Of a DNA stretch of 11,646 nucleotides, positions 5,087 to 11,409 are shown one piece after another; positions within the stretch are counted from its first letter, which is position 1, and every line of letters begins with the position of its first letter. A program made the translations under genes and the position numbers. Under the pieces are notes generated by a model that saw nothing but the letters and a program-made list of their open reading frames with translations, did not search any database and was not told the origin of the DNA. This DNA is from SCGC-AAA252-I15 sp043822165. GTDB lineage: Archaea > Altiarchaeota > Altiarchaeia > IMC4 > SCGC-AAA252-I15. The stretch spans positions 1 to 11,646 of the forward strand of contig JBDRCA010000096.1 of NCBI GenBank assembly GCA_043822165.1, in the 5' to 3' direction.

Positions 5087-6439
5087 CTACTCCATTATCT
5101 CTATTCCTTCGCCCGCTTCTTCCCCTTCGAGTTTGCTTGTGGCAAGGTCTAGTTCAATCAACTCTTTCTCGAATTCTTTCACTATTTCTCGGAAGCTTTC
5201 CTCGTCTATCTCCCTTTTATGGAATCTTTTTTTCGCGAAATCAATCTCCTTTAAAATGTCGTCTTTCTGAAGTTGTATTTGGATGAGCTTTAAGTCCTCG
5301 TCTCTTTCAATTGGGATGATGAGGGAAGTCTCGGTTTTGGAAGTCTCAAGGTTCAGCTCTTTTATCATGGCAAAGACTTTTTCCAATCCGTTCAACTCGA
5401 TCAACTCGTCAATCCCGTCCAAGAGTACGATACTGTTTTTCCTGGAAATCCTGAAGAAGTCTAGAAGGTGGATGATAAGTTGCTCAAGATCTTTCGGTGG
5501 TATTGCCTTATGTCTAGTCTCCCTAGTCGTAAGCCAGATAATCGGCGTTTTCTCAATATTGTATTTTCCCCTCACTTCATCAGGATTCTTAAGAGTTACG
5601 CACAATCCCTGTCTTCCATGGAGTATCTGGTCCACGTACATGTCCCACGCCTTAGAAGAATCCTTTGCGGTGATGAGATAAGTCTTAGACTTCACCGCAT
5701 ATTTCGGTTTCCCGCTCGCTTCATCCTCTACGGTCGGCGTGATAATCAAAAGCTTATACCTTATTATCGCGTAGGCTATGAACGCGTCCATGATGATGGT
5801 GGTCGTGCTTGCAATTGGAAGCGCTCTGAAACCTAGGATTGGCAGCATCATCTGAGCGAAGGCGCCGCCAACGTAAGGAAATGCTATTCCGATAGAAACT
5901 AATCTCAATTGGATTTTCTCTATAATTTTCTCAGAAATCCTGTATCTTCGATAAAGCATTGAGAGCACGTAGAAGACGATGATGAAGTGGTAGGTCGAGC
6001 ACAGGTATTTGAGAACCCAGCCGAAGGAGCCGGTGTAACCCCAAAATTCTCTGTGGGCGCCCGAAATGACCCACTTGGTCGTGTAATTCAAGGTGACGAA
6101 TAGCAGGGAGATCGAGTAGGCTAAACGTATCTTCCATCTATCTCGTGACTGTAAATCCTGTTTCGTCAAGACTAGCGCGAGATGCAGAATTATGGCGGGG
6201 GCGAGAAGTACGGGCGTCCAGGCGATGCGCGCCCAGAAAAAGGCCTTTAAAGGTTCATCAGCCATCCTGAGCATGAACTCGGCGAAAGGCCACAATGCGC
6301 CAACCAGGATTGTAAGCAGTCCGTACACCCGATTCAACGGGTGGTGGGGGCGTTTTTTAAAGACAGTGTATCCGATAAGAAGGTTTACTACTGCGACTGC
6401 GGCCGAAAGCAAAGCGTAAGGATTGATTGATAATGGCAT
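5087..6439 (-). CDS. Seven-helix membrane receptor-like protein with DUF835 domain
   Basis: The protein has 450 residues. Residues 1-235 contain about seven hydrophobic helices in the style of the N-terminal 7TM region of histidine kinases, with typical features such as FWARIAWTPVLLAPAIILH around 68-86 and the ITPT end of the last helix. Residues about 252-390 match DUF835: the WLT motif (302-304) and VLLDGIDELI (338-347), followed by IIPIE. DUF835 is known mainly from archaea and its function is not established. The C-terminus (about 393-432) is a charged helical stretch containing FHKREIDEESF, like the short SHOCT-type tails. No histidine kinase, receiver or other output domain is present, so signalling would need a partner. 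It lies between the terminator at 6467-6517 and the Cys-rich genes on the same strand. A link to sensing envelope state or controlling the surface locus is inference. Confidence 0.8.
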   Translation of the reverse strand: MPLSINPYALLSAAVAVVNLLIGYTVFKKRPHHPLNRVYGLLTILVGALWPFAEFMLRMADEPLKAFFWARIAWTPVLLAPAIILHLALVLTKQDLQSRDRWKIRLAYSISLLFVTLNYTTKWVISGAHREFWGYTGSFGWVLKYLCSTYHFIIVFYVLSMLYRRYRISEKIIEKIQLRLVSIGIAFPYVGGAFAQMMLPILGFRALPIASTTTIIMDAFIAYAIIRYKLLIITPTVEDEASGKPKYAVKSKTYLITAKDSSKAWDMYVDQILHGRQGLCVTLKNPDEVRGKYNIEKTPIIWLTTRETRHKAIPPKDLEQLIIHLLDFFRISRKNSIVLLDGIDELIELNGLEKVFAMIKELNLETSKTETSLIIPIERDEDLKLIQIQLQKDDILKEIDFAKKRFHKREIDEESFREIVKEFEKELIELDLATSKLEGEEAGEGIEIME

Positions 6440-6466
6440 GATACACTAAGATATTCCCGACAGTTG

Positions 6467-6517
6467 AAAAAAATAGAAAAAAAATGTGGTGATGCAGGAT
6501 AAAATAAATCCTGCATC
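6467..6517 (-). terminator. Hairpin plus T-tract terminator of the thioredoxin-fold gene
   Basis: A perfect 10-base-pair inverted repeat (GATGCAGGAT at 6491-6500 and ATCCTGCATC at 6508-6517, loop of seven) lies 12 bases after the stop at 6530. On the minus strand it is followed after six bases by a run of eight Ts and then seven more. It should end transcription before the 7TM gene; the T-tract may double as that gene's TATA-like element. Confidence 0.75.
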
Positions 6518-6529
6518 GAACTCCGTGTG

Positions 6530-8365
6530 CTAGCAGCTACCTTGAGCTGCCGGCGCGGCAGCATCCTGCGGTAGGTTGTTGCAGGCGTCGGGCTTGCTGT
6601 CGAACTTGGCGCACAAAGCGCTTGCAAACCCTGTCGCGCTCCTTGCTCCGGCGTACTGTTCACCCTCAATGAATATTGTGGGCGAACCCGAAACCCTAAG
6701 CAACACGTTAAGCTCCCGATCCTTTCTCATAAGCTCCAATCCCTGTTCGGCCTCGCACGCAGCAATCTTTTCAGTGTCTAATCCAAGACCCGCAGCCACG
6801 TCAGTCCAACAAGTGTCGGCGTTTCTGCTGTCACACTTGGCATTCATCTCTTTCACGAACTCAATGAACTTTTCAATGCCGAGATCATTGTAAACACAAA
6901 TCTCGCGGATGTTCTGGTTAAGCTCTTGAATACCGTGCATACTGCACAGTTTTCCTTCATCGAGACAGTAGTCTGGTCCGCCACCGCCATAGTTCTCGTA
7001 GACAATATACCTTGGAATGTACTCTACAGAATCCCCTAGGATGTCGTAGACTTGAGCCACTATCTCTTCCGCCTGATTGCCGTACGGGCAGTAGCTCATG
7101 ATGAAGAAGTCGATTTGGGGTTTATTATCCCCCAAAGTAAGGCCAATTGCCTCACTATACTTCTTCTTAGCCTCCTCGCTAACAAACCAGGTCGCTCCAG
7201 TAGCCTCGTCAGAAAGCTTGTAGGAGTCACCCTTCCTTTCAAAGGCGCTTACAATCCTTGGATTATTAATCCAGGAGTAGGTTGTAGTAATTTTGGCCTC
7301 GAAAATATAAGCTGGCACGACAGTCAACTCGTAATCCCCTATCAATTTCTTACCCTCATCAGTTGAGACGTCGACGTCGCGGAATGAGGCGCCTATAAAT
7401 AACTGCTCTAAAACCTGCTTAAGCTGTACCGTATCACAGGCTGCACTGCAATCCTTGTCGTTTAAAACAATAATCTCAAACTCCACTGGATTAGAGTAAA
7501 CGCACTTGGCGTTCTCCTCTCCGGGATTCTCACACTTTCCGATTTTGCCTTGTTCTGCAGTACAGTCGGTGTCCTGACCGCAGGCTGGAAGTCCCATACA
7601 CTCAGGATGACCTTCCAAGTGCTGGCACAAGGCGCGCTGGAATGAAAGAGGATCTCTCCCTCCAGAATACTGCTGGCCAGCAAGGTAAATTGTGGGGCTT
7701 CCACGCGCGTTTGCGGCCTCCGAATTCACAATGGATTCCGAGTGGAGTGTTGCTCCTTCATCTCCTTCAGCACACTGCTTAACTTTCACAGTGTCCAAGC
7801 CCGCCTGGTTTGCGCAAGTCTCCCAGTCCGTGGAACTAATGTCCTTGTTCCTGCAGACGATGTAGTCCATGTATTTGTCGGGATTGTATTTATTCGCGCA
7901 CAACTGGCGAATGTTTTCATCAACTTCAGCTTGGCCGTGGAGGGACTGGAATGTGCCGTCTCCCTGATCAGTTGCGATAAAGTTTAGCTTAAAATCGACT
8001 GCGTCCCCGAGCTTGTCCAAGACGGGTTTGATCGCATCTAAAACTTGTGTTCCGTACGGACACATGCTCATGACGTAGAAGTTTAGTTTTACGGTGCCGT
8101 ATTGGCTTCCGCCTGTGGATCCGACAGTCCCCGTCTTAATGTCTCCTCCGTCTCCAGTTGCGTCTCCGCCGTCCGTCTGGTTTGAGATGTATATGCCGCC
8201 GGCGAAGGCGATCACAATCAAAAGCAATAGTGCCGGAGTCTGAGGCAATCCCAGAATCGTCGGTTCCTTAGTTTTTACTTCTTTTTTTACTATAGTTTTT
8301 ACTTCCGTTTTCTTAGTTGCAGTCTTTTTTACTGCTGTTTTTTTCTTGGTTTTTTTCGTAGCCAT
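6530..8365 (-). CDS. Membrane-anchored triple thioredoxin-fold protein (DsbA/GILT-like thiol-disulfide protein)
   Basis: The protein has 611 residues from ATG 8365. Residues 1-35 are a lysine-rich cytoplasmic tail; 44-60 are a membrane helix, so the rest is outside. Domain A (about 92-255) has MSMCPYG with Cys102, LHGQAEVDENIRQLC, and the cis-Pro-type motif GSPTIYLAG (222-230). Domain C (about 417-595) repeats this layout: MSYCPYG (Cys426), MHGIQELNQNIREIC, GSPTIFIEG (560-568). Domain B (about 293-405) has DCSAAC (306-310) and TVVPAY with a likely cis-Pro at 350. A Cys-rich linker (256-288) joins A and B. The CPYG sites lack the second cysteine of a classic CxxC, so a monothiol or isomerase-type mechanism, or use of the other conserved cysteines, is possible. 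A start nine codons earlier (8392) is open, but 8365 fits the lysine-rich tail. Inferred role: forming or shuffling disulfides in the Cys-rich proteins encoded downstream. Confidence 0.8.
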   Translation of the reverse strand: MATKKTKKKTAVKKTATKKTEVKTIVKKEVKTKEPTILGLPQTPALLLLIVIAFAGGIYISNQTDGGDATGDGGDIKTGTVGSTGGSQYGTVKLNFYVMSMCPYGTQVLDAIKPVLDKLGDAVDFKLNFIATDQGDGTFQSLHGQAEVDENIRQLCANKYNPDKYMDYIVCRNKDISSTDWETCANQAGLDTVKVKQCAEGDEGATLHSESIVNSEAANARGSPTIYLAGQQYSGGRDPLSFQRALCQHLEGHPECMGLPACGQDTDCTAEQGKIGKCENPGEENAKCVYSNPVEFEIIVLNDKDCSAACDTVQLKQVLEQLFIGASFRDVDVSTDEGKKLIGDYELTVVPAYIFEAKITTTYSWINNPRIVSAFERKGDSYKLSDEATGATWFVSEEAKKKYSEAIGLTLGDNKPQIDFFIMSYCPYGNQAEEIVAQVYDILGDSVEYIPRYIVYENYGGGGPDYCLDEGKLCSMHGIQELNQNIREICVYNDLGIEKFIEFVKEMNAKCDSRNADTCWTDVAAGLGLDTEKIAACEAEQGLELMRKDRELNVLLRVSGSPTIFIEGEQYAGARSATGFASALCAKFDSKPDACNNLPQDAAAPAAQGSC

Positions 8366-8422
8366 CTGTTTTAAACCCCCAATTAAATTCAAAATTAAAT
8401 TCAGGATAGTAGATTTTGATAA

Positions 8423-8469
8423 TATAGGTAATCACCTATAAAAAAGACCCCCGGTAACCAAAAGGTAAC
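8423..8469. promoter_or_regulatory. Divergent control region with inverted and direct repeats
   Basis: An inverted repeat, TATAGGT-AATC-ACCTATA (8423-8440), overlaps a good plus-strand TATA box (CCTATAAAAAAG, 8435-8446). The word GGTAAC occurs at 8453-8458 and 8464-8469, eleven bases apart (one helical turn), and GGTAAT at 8427-8432. Placed between divergent genes, it looks like an operator, but the regulator is unknown. Confidence 0.45.
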
Positions 8470-8485
8470 TACTCTCATTTTTCCA

Positions 8486-8524
8486 CCCGGATATAAGCTT
8501 GAAAACCCGAGAAATAACCGGATT
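8486..8524 (+). promoter_or_regulatory. Plus-strand promoter before the 51-codon reading frame
   Basis: A TATA-like ATATAAGC (8491-8498) after CCCGG lies about 30 bases before ATG 8525. TAACCGGAT (8515-8523) directly precedes that ATG, the same word found before the surface-protein starts on the other strand. Confidence 0.4.
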
Positions 8525-8680
8525 ATGGCCCACAAACAGAAGGATGCTCATGATGAAAACCCTCTTGTGAGAGAGGGTGAATCCTTCATCGTGAAGGGGG
8601 GGAGGCGGTTATCGTCCGGGAGGATAATCCGACATCTTCGGCTAAATACTATTATGTACTATAATTTACTATGGACGTGA
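8525..8680 (+). CDS. Possible 51-residue protein
   Basis: The frame starts MAHKQKDAHDENPLVREGES, is rich in charged residues, and ends with a hydrophobic, aromatic tail (YYNLLWT). It has a promoter-like sequence and the TAACCGGAT word at the right distance, which favours expression. Against it, the DNA between 8559 and 8629 folds into three neighbouring hairpins, so the transcript could be a non-coding RNA. Its last ten bases overlap the start of the 29-residue frame at 8671. I recognise no family. Confidence 0.3.
   Translation: MAHKQKDAHDENPLVREGESFIVKGGRRLSSGRIIRHLRLNTIMYYNLLWT
8559..8629 (+). other. Cluster of three short hairpins (possible structured RNA)
   Basis: Hairpin 1 is ACCCTCT/AGAGGGT (8559-8565 with 8572-8578, loop of six). 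Hairpin 2 is CCTTCA/TGAAGG (8583-8588 with 8592-8597, loop TCG). Hairpin 3 is TTATC/GATAA (8609-8613 with 8623-8627), extendable by two pairs. Three in a row within 71 bases, with GC-richer stems than the surroundings, suggests RNA structure. It does not match an RNA family I know. Confidence 0.35.
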
Positions 8681-8760
8681 TTGGCGCGCTCCTCGCGCTC
8701 GGCGTCACCAAAAAGGGTGTCGACGAGATTAGCAAGGGGCTTGAGGAGAAGGAAGAATAG
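8671..8760 (+). CDS. Small 29-residue protein
   Basis: ATG 8671 to TAG 8760 encodes MDVIGALLALGVTKKG followed by an acidic-basic helical tail ending EEKEE. The first ten residues are hydrophobic and the rest amphipathic, as in many small membrane-associated or helical peptides. Codon use is like that of the genes around it (GC-rich third positions), and a TATA-like TAAATACT (8643-8650) lies about 25 bases upstream, fitting a leaderless start. It ends 14 bases before the 188-residue gene, so it may be the first gene of that operon or a leader peptide. No family recognised. Confidence 0.45.
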   Translation: MDVIGALLALGVTKKGVDEISKGLEEKEE

Positions 8761-8774
8761 TGGTTGATTGATTT

Positions 8775-9341
8775 ATGGAAAAACAAGCTAGACGTGTTGG
8801 AGGCAACTATAAGCCTAACGGAATGATGGAAAGGCTTGCAGCCCACTATCAGAGTGAATATCCCAAAGTTGATTACATGCGTTTGAACATGAGTATCATA
8901 CCCCCGCTTTTCGCTTTATCCTGTTTAAGCCCTGAAGGACATGCTCCTGAGAGTCAAAGGCTTGTGAAGACTGCCGAAGAGCGTGGGGAGTTTTTTAGAG
9001 AGTATCAGGATTTTATCGGGGAAAACCTTGACACTTACAGGGGCAATATTCCTTCCGGATTGGAGGAGATTTTGGGTGTGGGCGAGCTGACTGATGATTT
9101 GGCTGCCGACGCCTTGATGGTCGCGAATATGGGTCGTGCTTCAGGTATGCTCCAGATTAGTGGTGACGATATGGTAGGAACTGATCATCACGTTCTTGGA
9201 TTCCTCCTGGAAAACAGAGAGAAAACTGGTCTAGTTCTTACTGCTTTTCAGGTGGCTTCTGTGTTTGCCTGCACATTCCCTGAAGGAGTGAGGAATCGTA
9301 AACGTGGAATTTACATGGACAGGTTGGATGAACACATGTGA
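8775..9341 (+). CDS. Unrecognised 188-residue protein upstream of mch
   Basis: The protein is soluble and mostly helical by composition, with no signal peptide and no clear membrane segment; a mildly hydrophobic stretch lies near residues 155-167 (GLVLTAFQVASVFACTF). Visible features are a histidine pair (TDHHVLGF, about 144-151), two cysteines (Cys50 in ALSCLSPEG and Cys165), and acidic segments around DDLAADALMVAN. None matches a family I can name. The start is the first ATG after an in-frame stop at 8769-8771, with a weak GGTTGAT site before it. Its TGA overlaps the GTG start of mch by four bases, so the two are translationally coupled, and a role near H4MPT one-carbon metabolism is a reasonable guess from context only. 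Confidence 0.75.
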   Translation: MEKQARRVGGNYKPNGMMERLAAHYQSEYPKVDYMRLNMSIIPPLFALSCLSPEGHAPESQRLVKTAEERGEFFREYQDFIGENLDTYRGNIPSGLEEILGVGELTDDLAADALMVANMGRASGMLQISGDDMVGTDHHVLGFLLENREKTGLVLTAFQVASVFACTFPEGVRNRKRGIYMDRLDEHM

Positions 9342-10219
9342 CAATGAACTTGAATAAAAACTCTTGGGACATTCTTGAGAAATTCATCGGCGACGTCTCG
9401 ATAACAAAGGATCTTGGTGTGACTGTCCTAGATTTCGGGGTTGTGGAGCCGATCGACGAGTCGCTTGCTTGGCGTTACGCCGTCGCCGTGGCGGAAGTCT
9501 CCCTTGGCGGTCTCGGAAGGATTTACGTAAGCTCCAAGGAGGTTGAAGTCGACATTAAAGACTACCCTGCGATTGCATGCCTTGGAAGCCAGATGAGCGG
9601 CTGGGCAATACCTGTTGGAGGGGGCACTGCGCTCGGCTCGGGTCCCGCGCGAATCCTTGCGAAAAAGCCGAAAGACGTTTATGAGCGCCTAGGATACTCG
9701 GAGGATTCCAATAGGGCGGTTTTGTGTCTTGAGACTCTAAACCTTCCTGATAAAGCAGAGTGTAAAAAGATTTTAAGGCAGACGGGGGCGAAAGAGCTTC
9801 TCATCGCAGCCTACCACCCAAACTCCATCATCAGTGCCGTAAACGTGTTGGCTAGAATAGTCGAGATGGGAGTCTACAGGCTAGACTTCCTAGGATACGA
9901 TGCGGGCAAGATTATTGAGGCGTCTGGGGCGGTGCCAGTCCCAGAATTTAATGAGGATCTAGTCTACACTGCAAACGATGCAATACGCTACGGCGGCCTT
10001 GTGGAACTCGCAGTCGAAGGTTGGGATGAACTATTGACCGAAAAATGCGTTTCAGCATCCTCTCACTCCTATGTCAAACCCTTCAAAGACATTCTCTCCG
10101 AGGCGGAGGGAGACTTCTACAAAATCGACCACTCAGTATTCGCTCCCGCAGAAGTGATAATCGAAGATTCAAAATCAAACAAAGTTTACACGGCAGGTGA
10201 GCGTACGTGGCGGAAATAA
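9338..10219 (+). CDS. mch: Methenyl-tetrahydromethanopterin cyclohydrolase
   Basis: Mch interconverts methenyl-H4MPT and formyl-H4MPT in the cytoplasm (EC 3.5.4.27), a step of methanogenesis, methyl oxidation or the archaeal Wood-Ljungdahl pathway. Family landmarks visible here are VLDFGV (30-35), SLGGLG (55-60), PAIACLGSQMSGWAI (77-91), GSGPARILAKKPKDVYERLGY (100-120), an R-x-x-E motif (Arg173, Glu176), KPF (247-249) and DFYKIDHSVFAPAEV (259-273). At 293 residues it is shorter than the usual 315-325. After VLDFGV the usual glycine-rich segment is replaced by VEPIDESLAW, and the usual PT-x-S-x-x-GSVQ region is AYHPNSIISAVNV. The enzyme may therefore be divergent or act on a modified pterin. 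GTG 9338 overlaps the previous stop (GTGA); ATG 9344 is an alternative start. It overlaps the ferredoxin gene by 13 bases. Confidence 0.92.
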   Translation: MTMNLNKNSWDILEKFIGDVSITKDLGVTVLDFGVVEPIDESLAWRYAVAVAEVSLGGLGRIYVSSKEVEVDIKDYPAIACLGSQMSGWAIPVGGGTALGSGPARILAKKPKDVYERLGYSEDSNRAVLCLETLNLPDKAECKKILRQTGAKELLIAAYHPNSIISAVNVLARIVEMGVYRLDFLGYDAGKIIEASGAVPVPEFNEDLVYTANDAIRYGGLVELAVEGWDELLTEKCVSASSHSYVKPFKDILSEAEGDFYKIDHSVFAPAEVIIEDSKSNKVYTAGERTWRK

Positions 10220-10398
10220 AAATCGATTTTGAAAAGTGCACTGGATGCGGGACCTGCGTTTCCGTGTGTCCTGTCGGAGTGTACGAGATCATTGAAGGCA
10301 AGGCTGCAGCGGGAGTGAATGCAGACCAGTGCATGGTGTGCCGGGCATGCGAGAACATGTGCCCCGAGCAAGCCATCCTCGTCGAAGAAACACTTTGA
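10207..10398 (+). CDS. Two-cluster [4Fe-4S] ferredoxin
   Basis: The protein has 63 residues with two complete cluster motifs: Cys11, Cys14, Cys17, Cys21-Pro22 and Cys42, Cys45, Cys48, Cys52-Pro53. This is a small bacterial-type ferredoxin for low-potential electron transfer in the cytoplasm. The start must be GTG 10207: an in-frame TGA lies at 10198-10200 and no earlier ATG exists; GGTGA at 10196-10200 is a good ribosome binding site. It overlaps mch and is followed after two bases by the next gene, so all are one operon. It may serve the same one-carbon pathway as mch, for example with a formylmethanofuran dehydrogenase encoded elsewhere; that partner is a guess. Confidence 0.9.
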   Translation: MAEIKIDFEKCTGCGTCVSVCPVGVYEIIEGKAAAGVNADQCMVCRACENMCPEQAILVEETL

Positions 10399-10400
10399 AG

Positions 10401-11348
10401 ATGGCTCATAAAATAAAGCCCTTGGAATTTGAGGTTCGAAGTCTTCTGGAATTTCCAGCAAGATTTGGAAAGGATTTTCTCTCCCTGACCGGGGCACTCC
10501 AGAAAATTATTAGACCTAAAGAAAAGCCTGAAGTGATTCTGGGCGCCTTCCAGGGGAAGAAACTTATGGGAGTCTCTTATGCGAGCCCCTTCAATAATGG
10601 GGGTGAAGACCTCCTATCCGTAGGCGGGACATTCTACCGTGGCGGTGAAGGCTCAGCGGAAGTCGTAGCCTCCCTTGTTCAGGGCATGGTTTCCGAAGCG
10701 GAAGCTCGCAATCTTGTCGGAGTCAACCTAGACGGATTAACCGCGGGTGATGCAGACGTGCTCCGGTCAGTGCTGGACCCCGACGGAGTCAACAGCCCCA
10801 TCCGACTCTCCTTTGAGGATTGCGAAGGTATAAGCGGTTTAGCAGGGGACTTGCGGCTTCGAGTCCGCGACATAGAGCAAGGCGCTGAAACCAGGGAGGG
10901 AGTGTACGTAAGACCAATCACTAAAATACCTGACTACTTGATCGAAGCATTCATCCATGAAACCCACGCACCCCATAGAGACCGACAGAAGACTCGGGAT
11001 TCACCGATAAAGGTGGGGGCATTCAACCACGGATTTCTCACAGGCTTTGTCGCCGCAACCACCCGAAGCGTCGTCGACGTAACCTCAATCTACGTGGAAC
11101 CATGCTCCCGCGGAGTAATCACTGAAGGAGAGCCTACGGCAGGGGAAAAGCTCATGCAGGCGATGATTTTAGAAGCACGTGCTAGAGGCCTTGAAGGCGT
11201 AGACATCGGACCTCTTGCCGAAGGGGGACTACACCTGTTTGAGCGGATGGCAGGGCAAAACCAAGCACTGGGAGAAGCGTCAGATCTTGTCTTCGAGGAA
11301 CTTCCCGAAGACGAGTGCATCTACGGAGAAATCAGATTCAAAAAATAA
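10401..11348 (+). CDS. Internally duplicated GNAT-like protein
   Basis: The protein has 315 residues from ATG 10401, two bases after the ferredoxin stop; an in-frame ATG at 10329 lies inside the ferredoxin gene and is unlikely. Two halves resemble each other. Residues 47-125 run from LGAF through MGVSYA, SVGGTFYRGG and LVQGMVSEAEARNLVGVNL; residues 205-284 run from VGAF through TGFVAA, SIYVEPCSRG and LMQAMILEARARGLEGVDI. The second half has the order of a GNAT acetyltransferase (beta strands, a VEP..RG turn, a helix of the L-M-x-A type, then a strand and LFERMAG). The acyl-CoA loop is altered (SRGVITEGEPTAG), so CoA binding is uncertain. The GNAT call rests on pattern alone. Substrate unknown; the operon suggests a link to mch. 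Confidence 0.6.
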   Translation: MAHKIKPLEFEVRSLLEFPARFGKDFLSLTGALQKIIRPKEKPEVILGAFQGKKLMGVSYASPFNNGGEDLLSVGGTFYRGGEGSAEVVASLVQGMVSEAEARNLVGVNLDGLTAGDADVLRSVLDPDGVNSPIRLSFEDCEGISGLAGDLRLRVRDIEQGAETREGVYVRPITKIPDYLIEAFIHETHAPHRDRQKTRDSPIKVGAFNHGFLTGFVAATTRSVVDVTSIYVEPCSRGVITEGEPTAGEKLMQAMILEARARGLEGVDIGPLAEGGLHLFERMAGQNQALGEASDLVFEELPEDECIYGEIRFKK

Positions 11349-11384
11349 ACCCATTCCGAAAGTTTCCTGGACTGGTGAATAATA

Positions 11385-11409
11385 CTTTATAATGCTATAC
11401 TATACCGAG
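11385..11409 (+). promoter_or_regulatory. Promoter of the pyruvate kinase gene
   Basis: CTTTATAATG (11385-11394) is a TATA-like box 16-25 bases before ATG 11410, in a 61-base gap after the previous gene. No Shine-Dalgarno sequence is seen, so the transcript probably starts at or very near the ATG. Confidence 0.5.

Noticed and set aside
8366..8392. Earlier start (ATG 8392) for the thioredoxin-fold gene
   Set aside because: The nine extra residues lack a clear ribosome site of their own, while 8365 opens directly into the lysine-rich tail; still not fully excluded.
8550..8640. C/D box RNA: ATGATGA at 8550-8556 matches a C box
   Set aside because: No CTGA D box follows at a fitting distance, and the region between folds into hairpins.
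10329..10400. Longer start (ATG 10329) for the GNAT-like gene
   Set aside because: It lies inside the ferredoxin gene and codes a read-through of the ferredoxin cluster motif in another frame; ATG 10401 two bases after the ferredoxin stop is natural.
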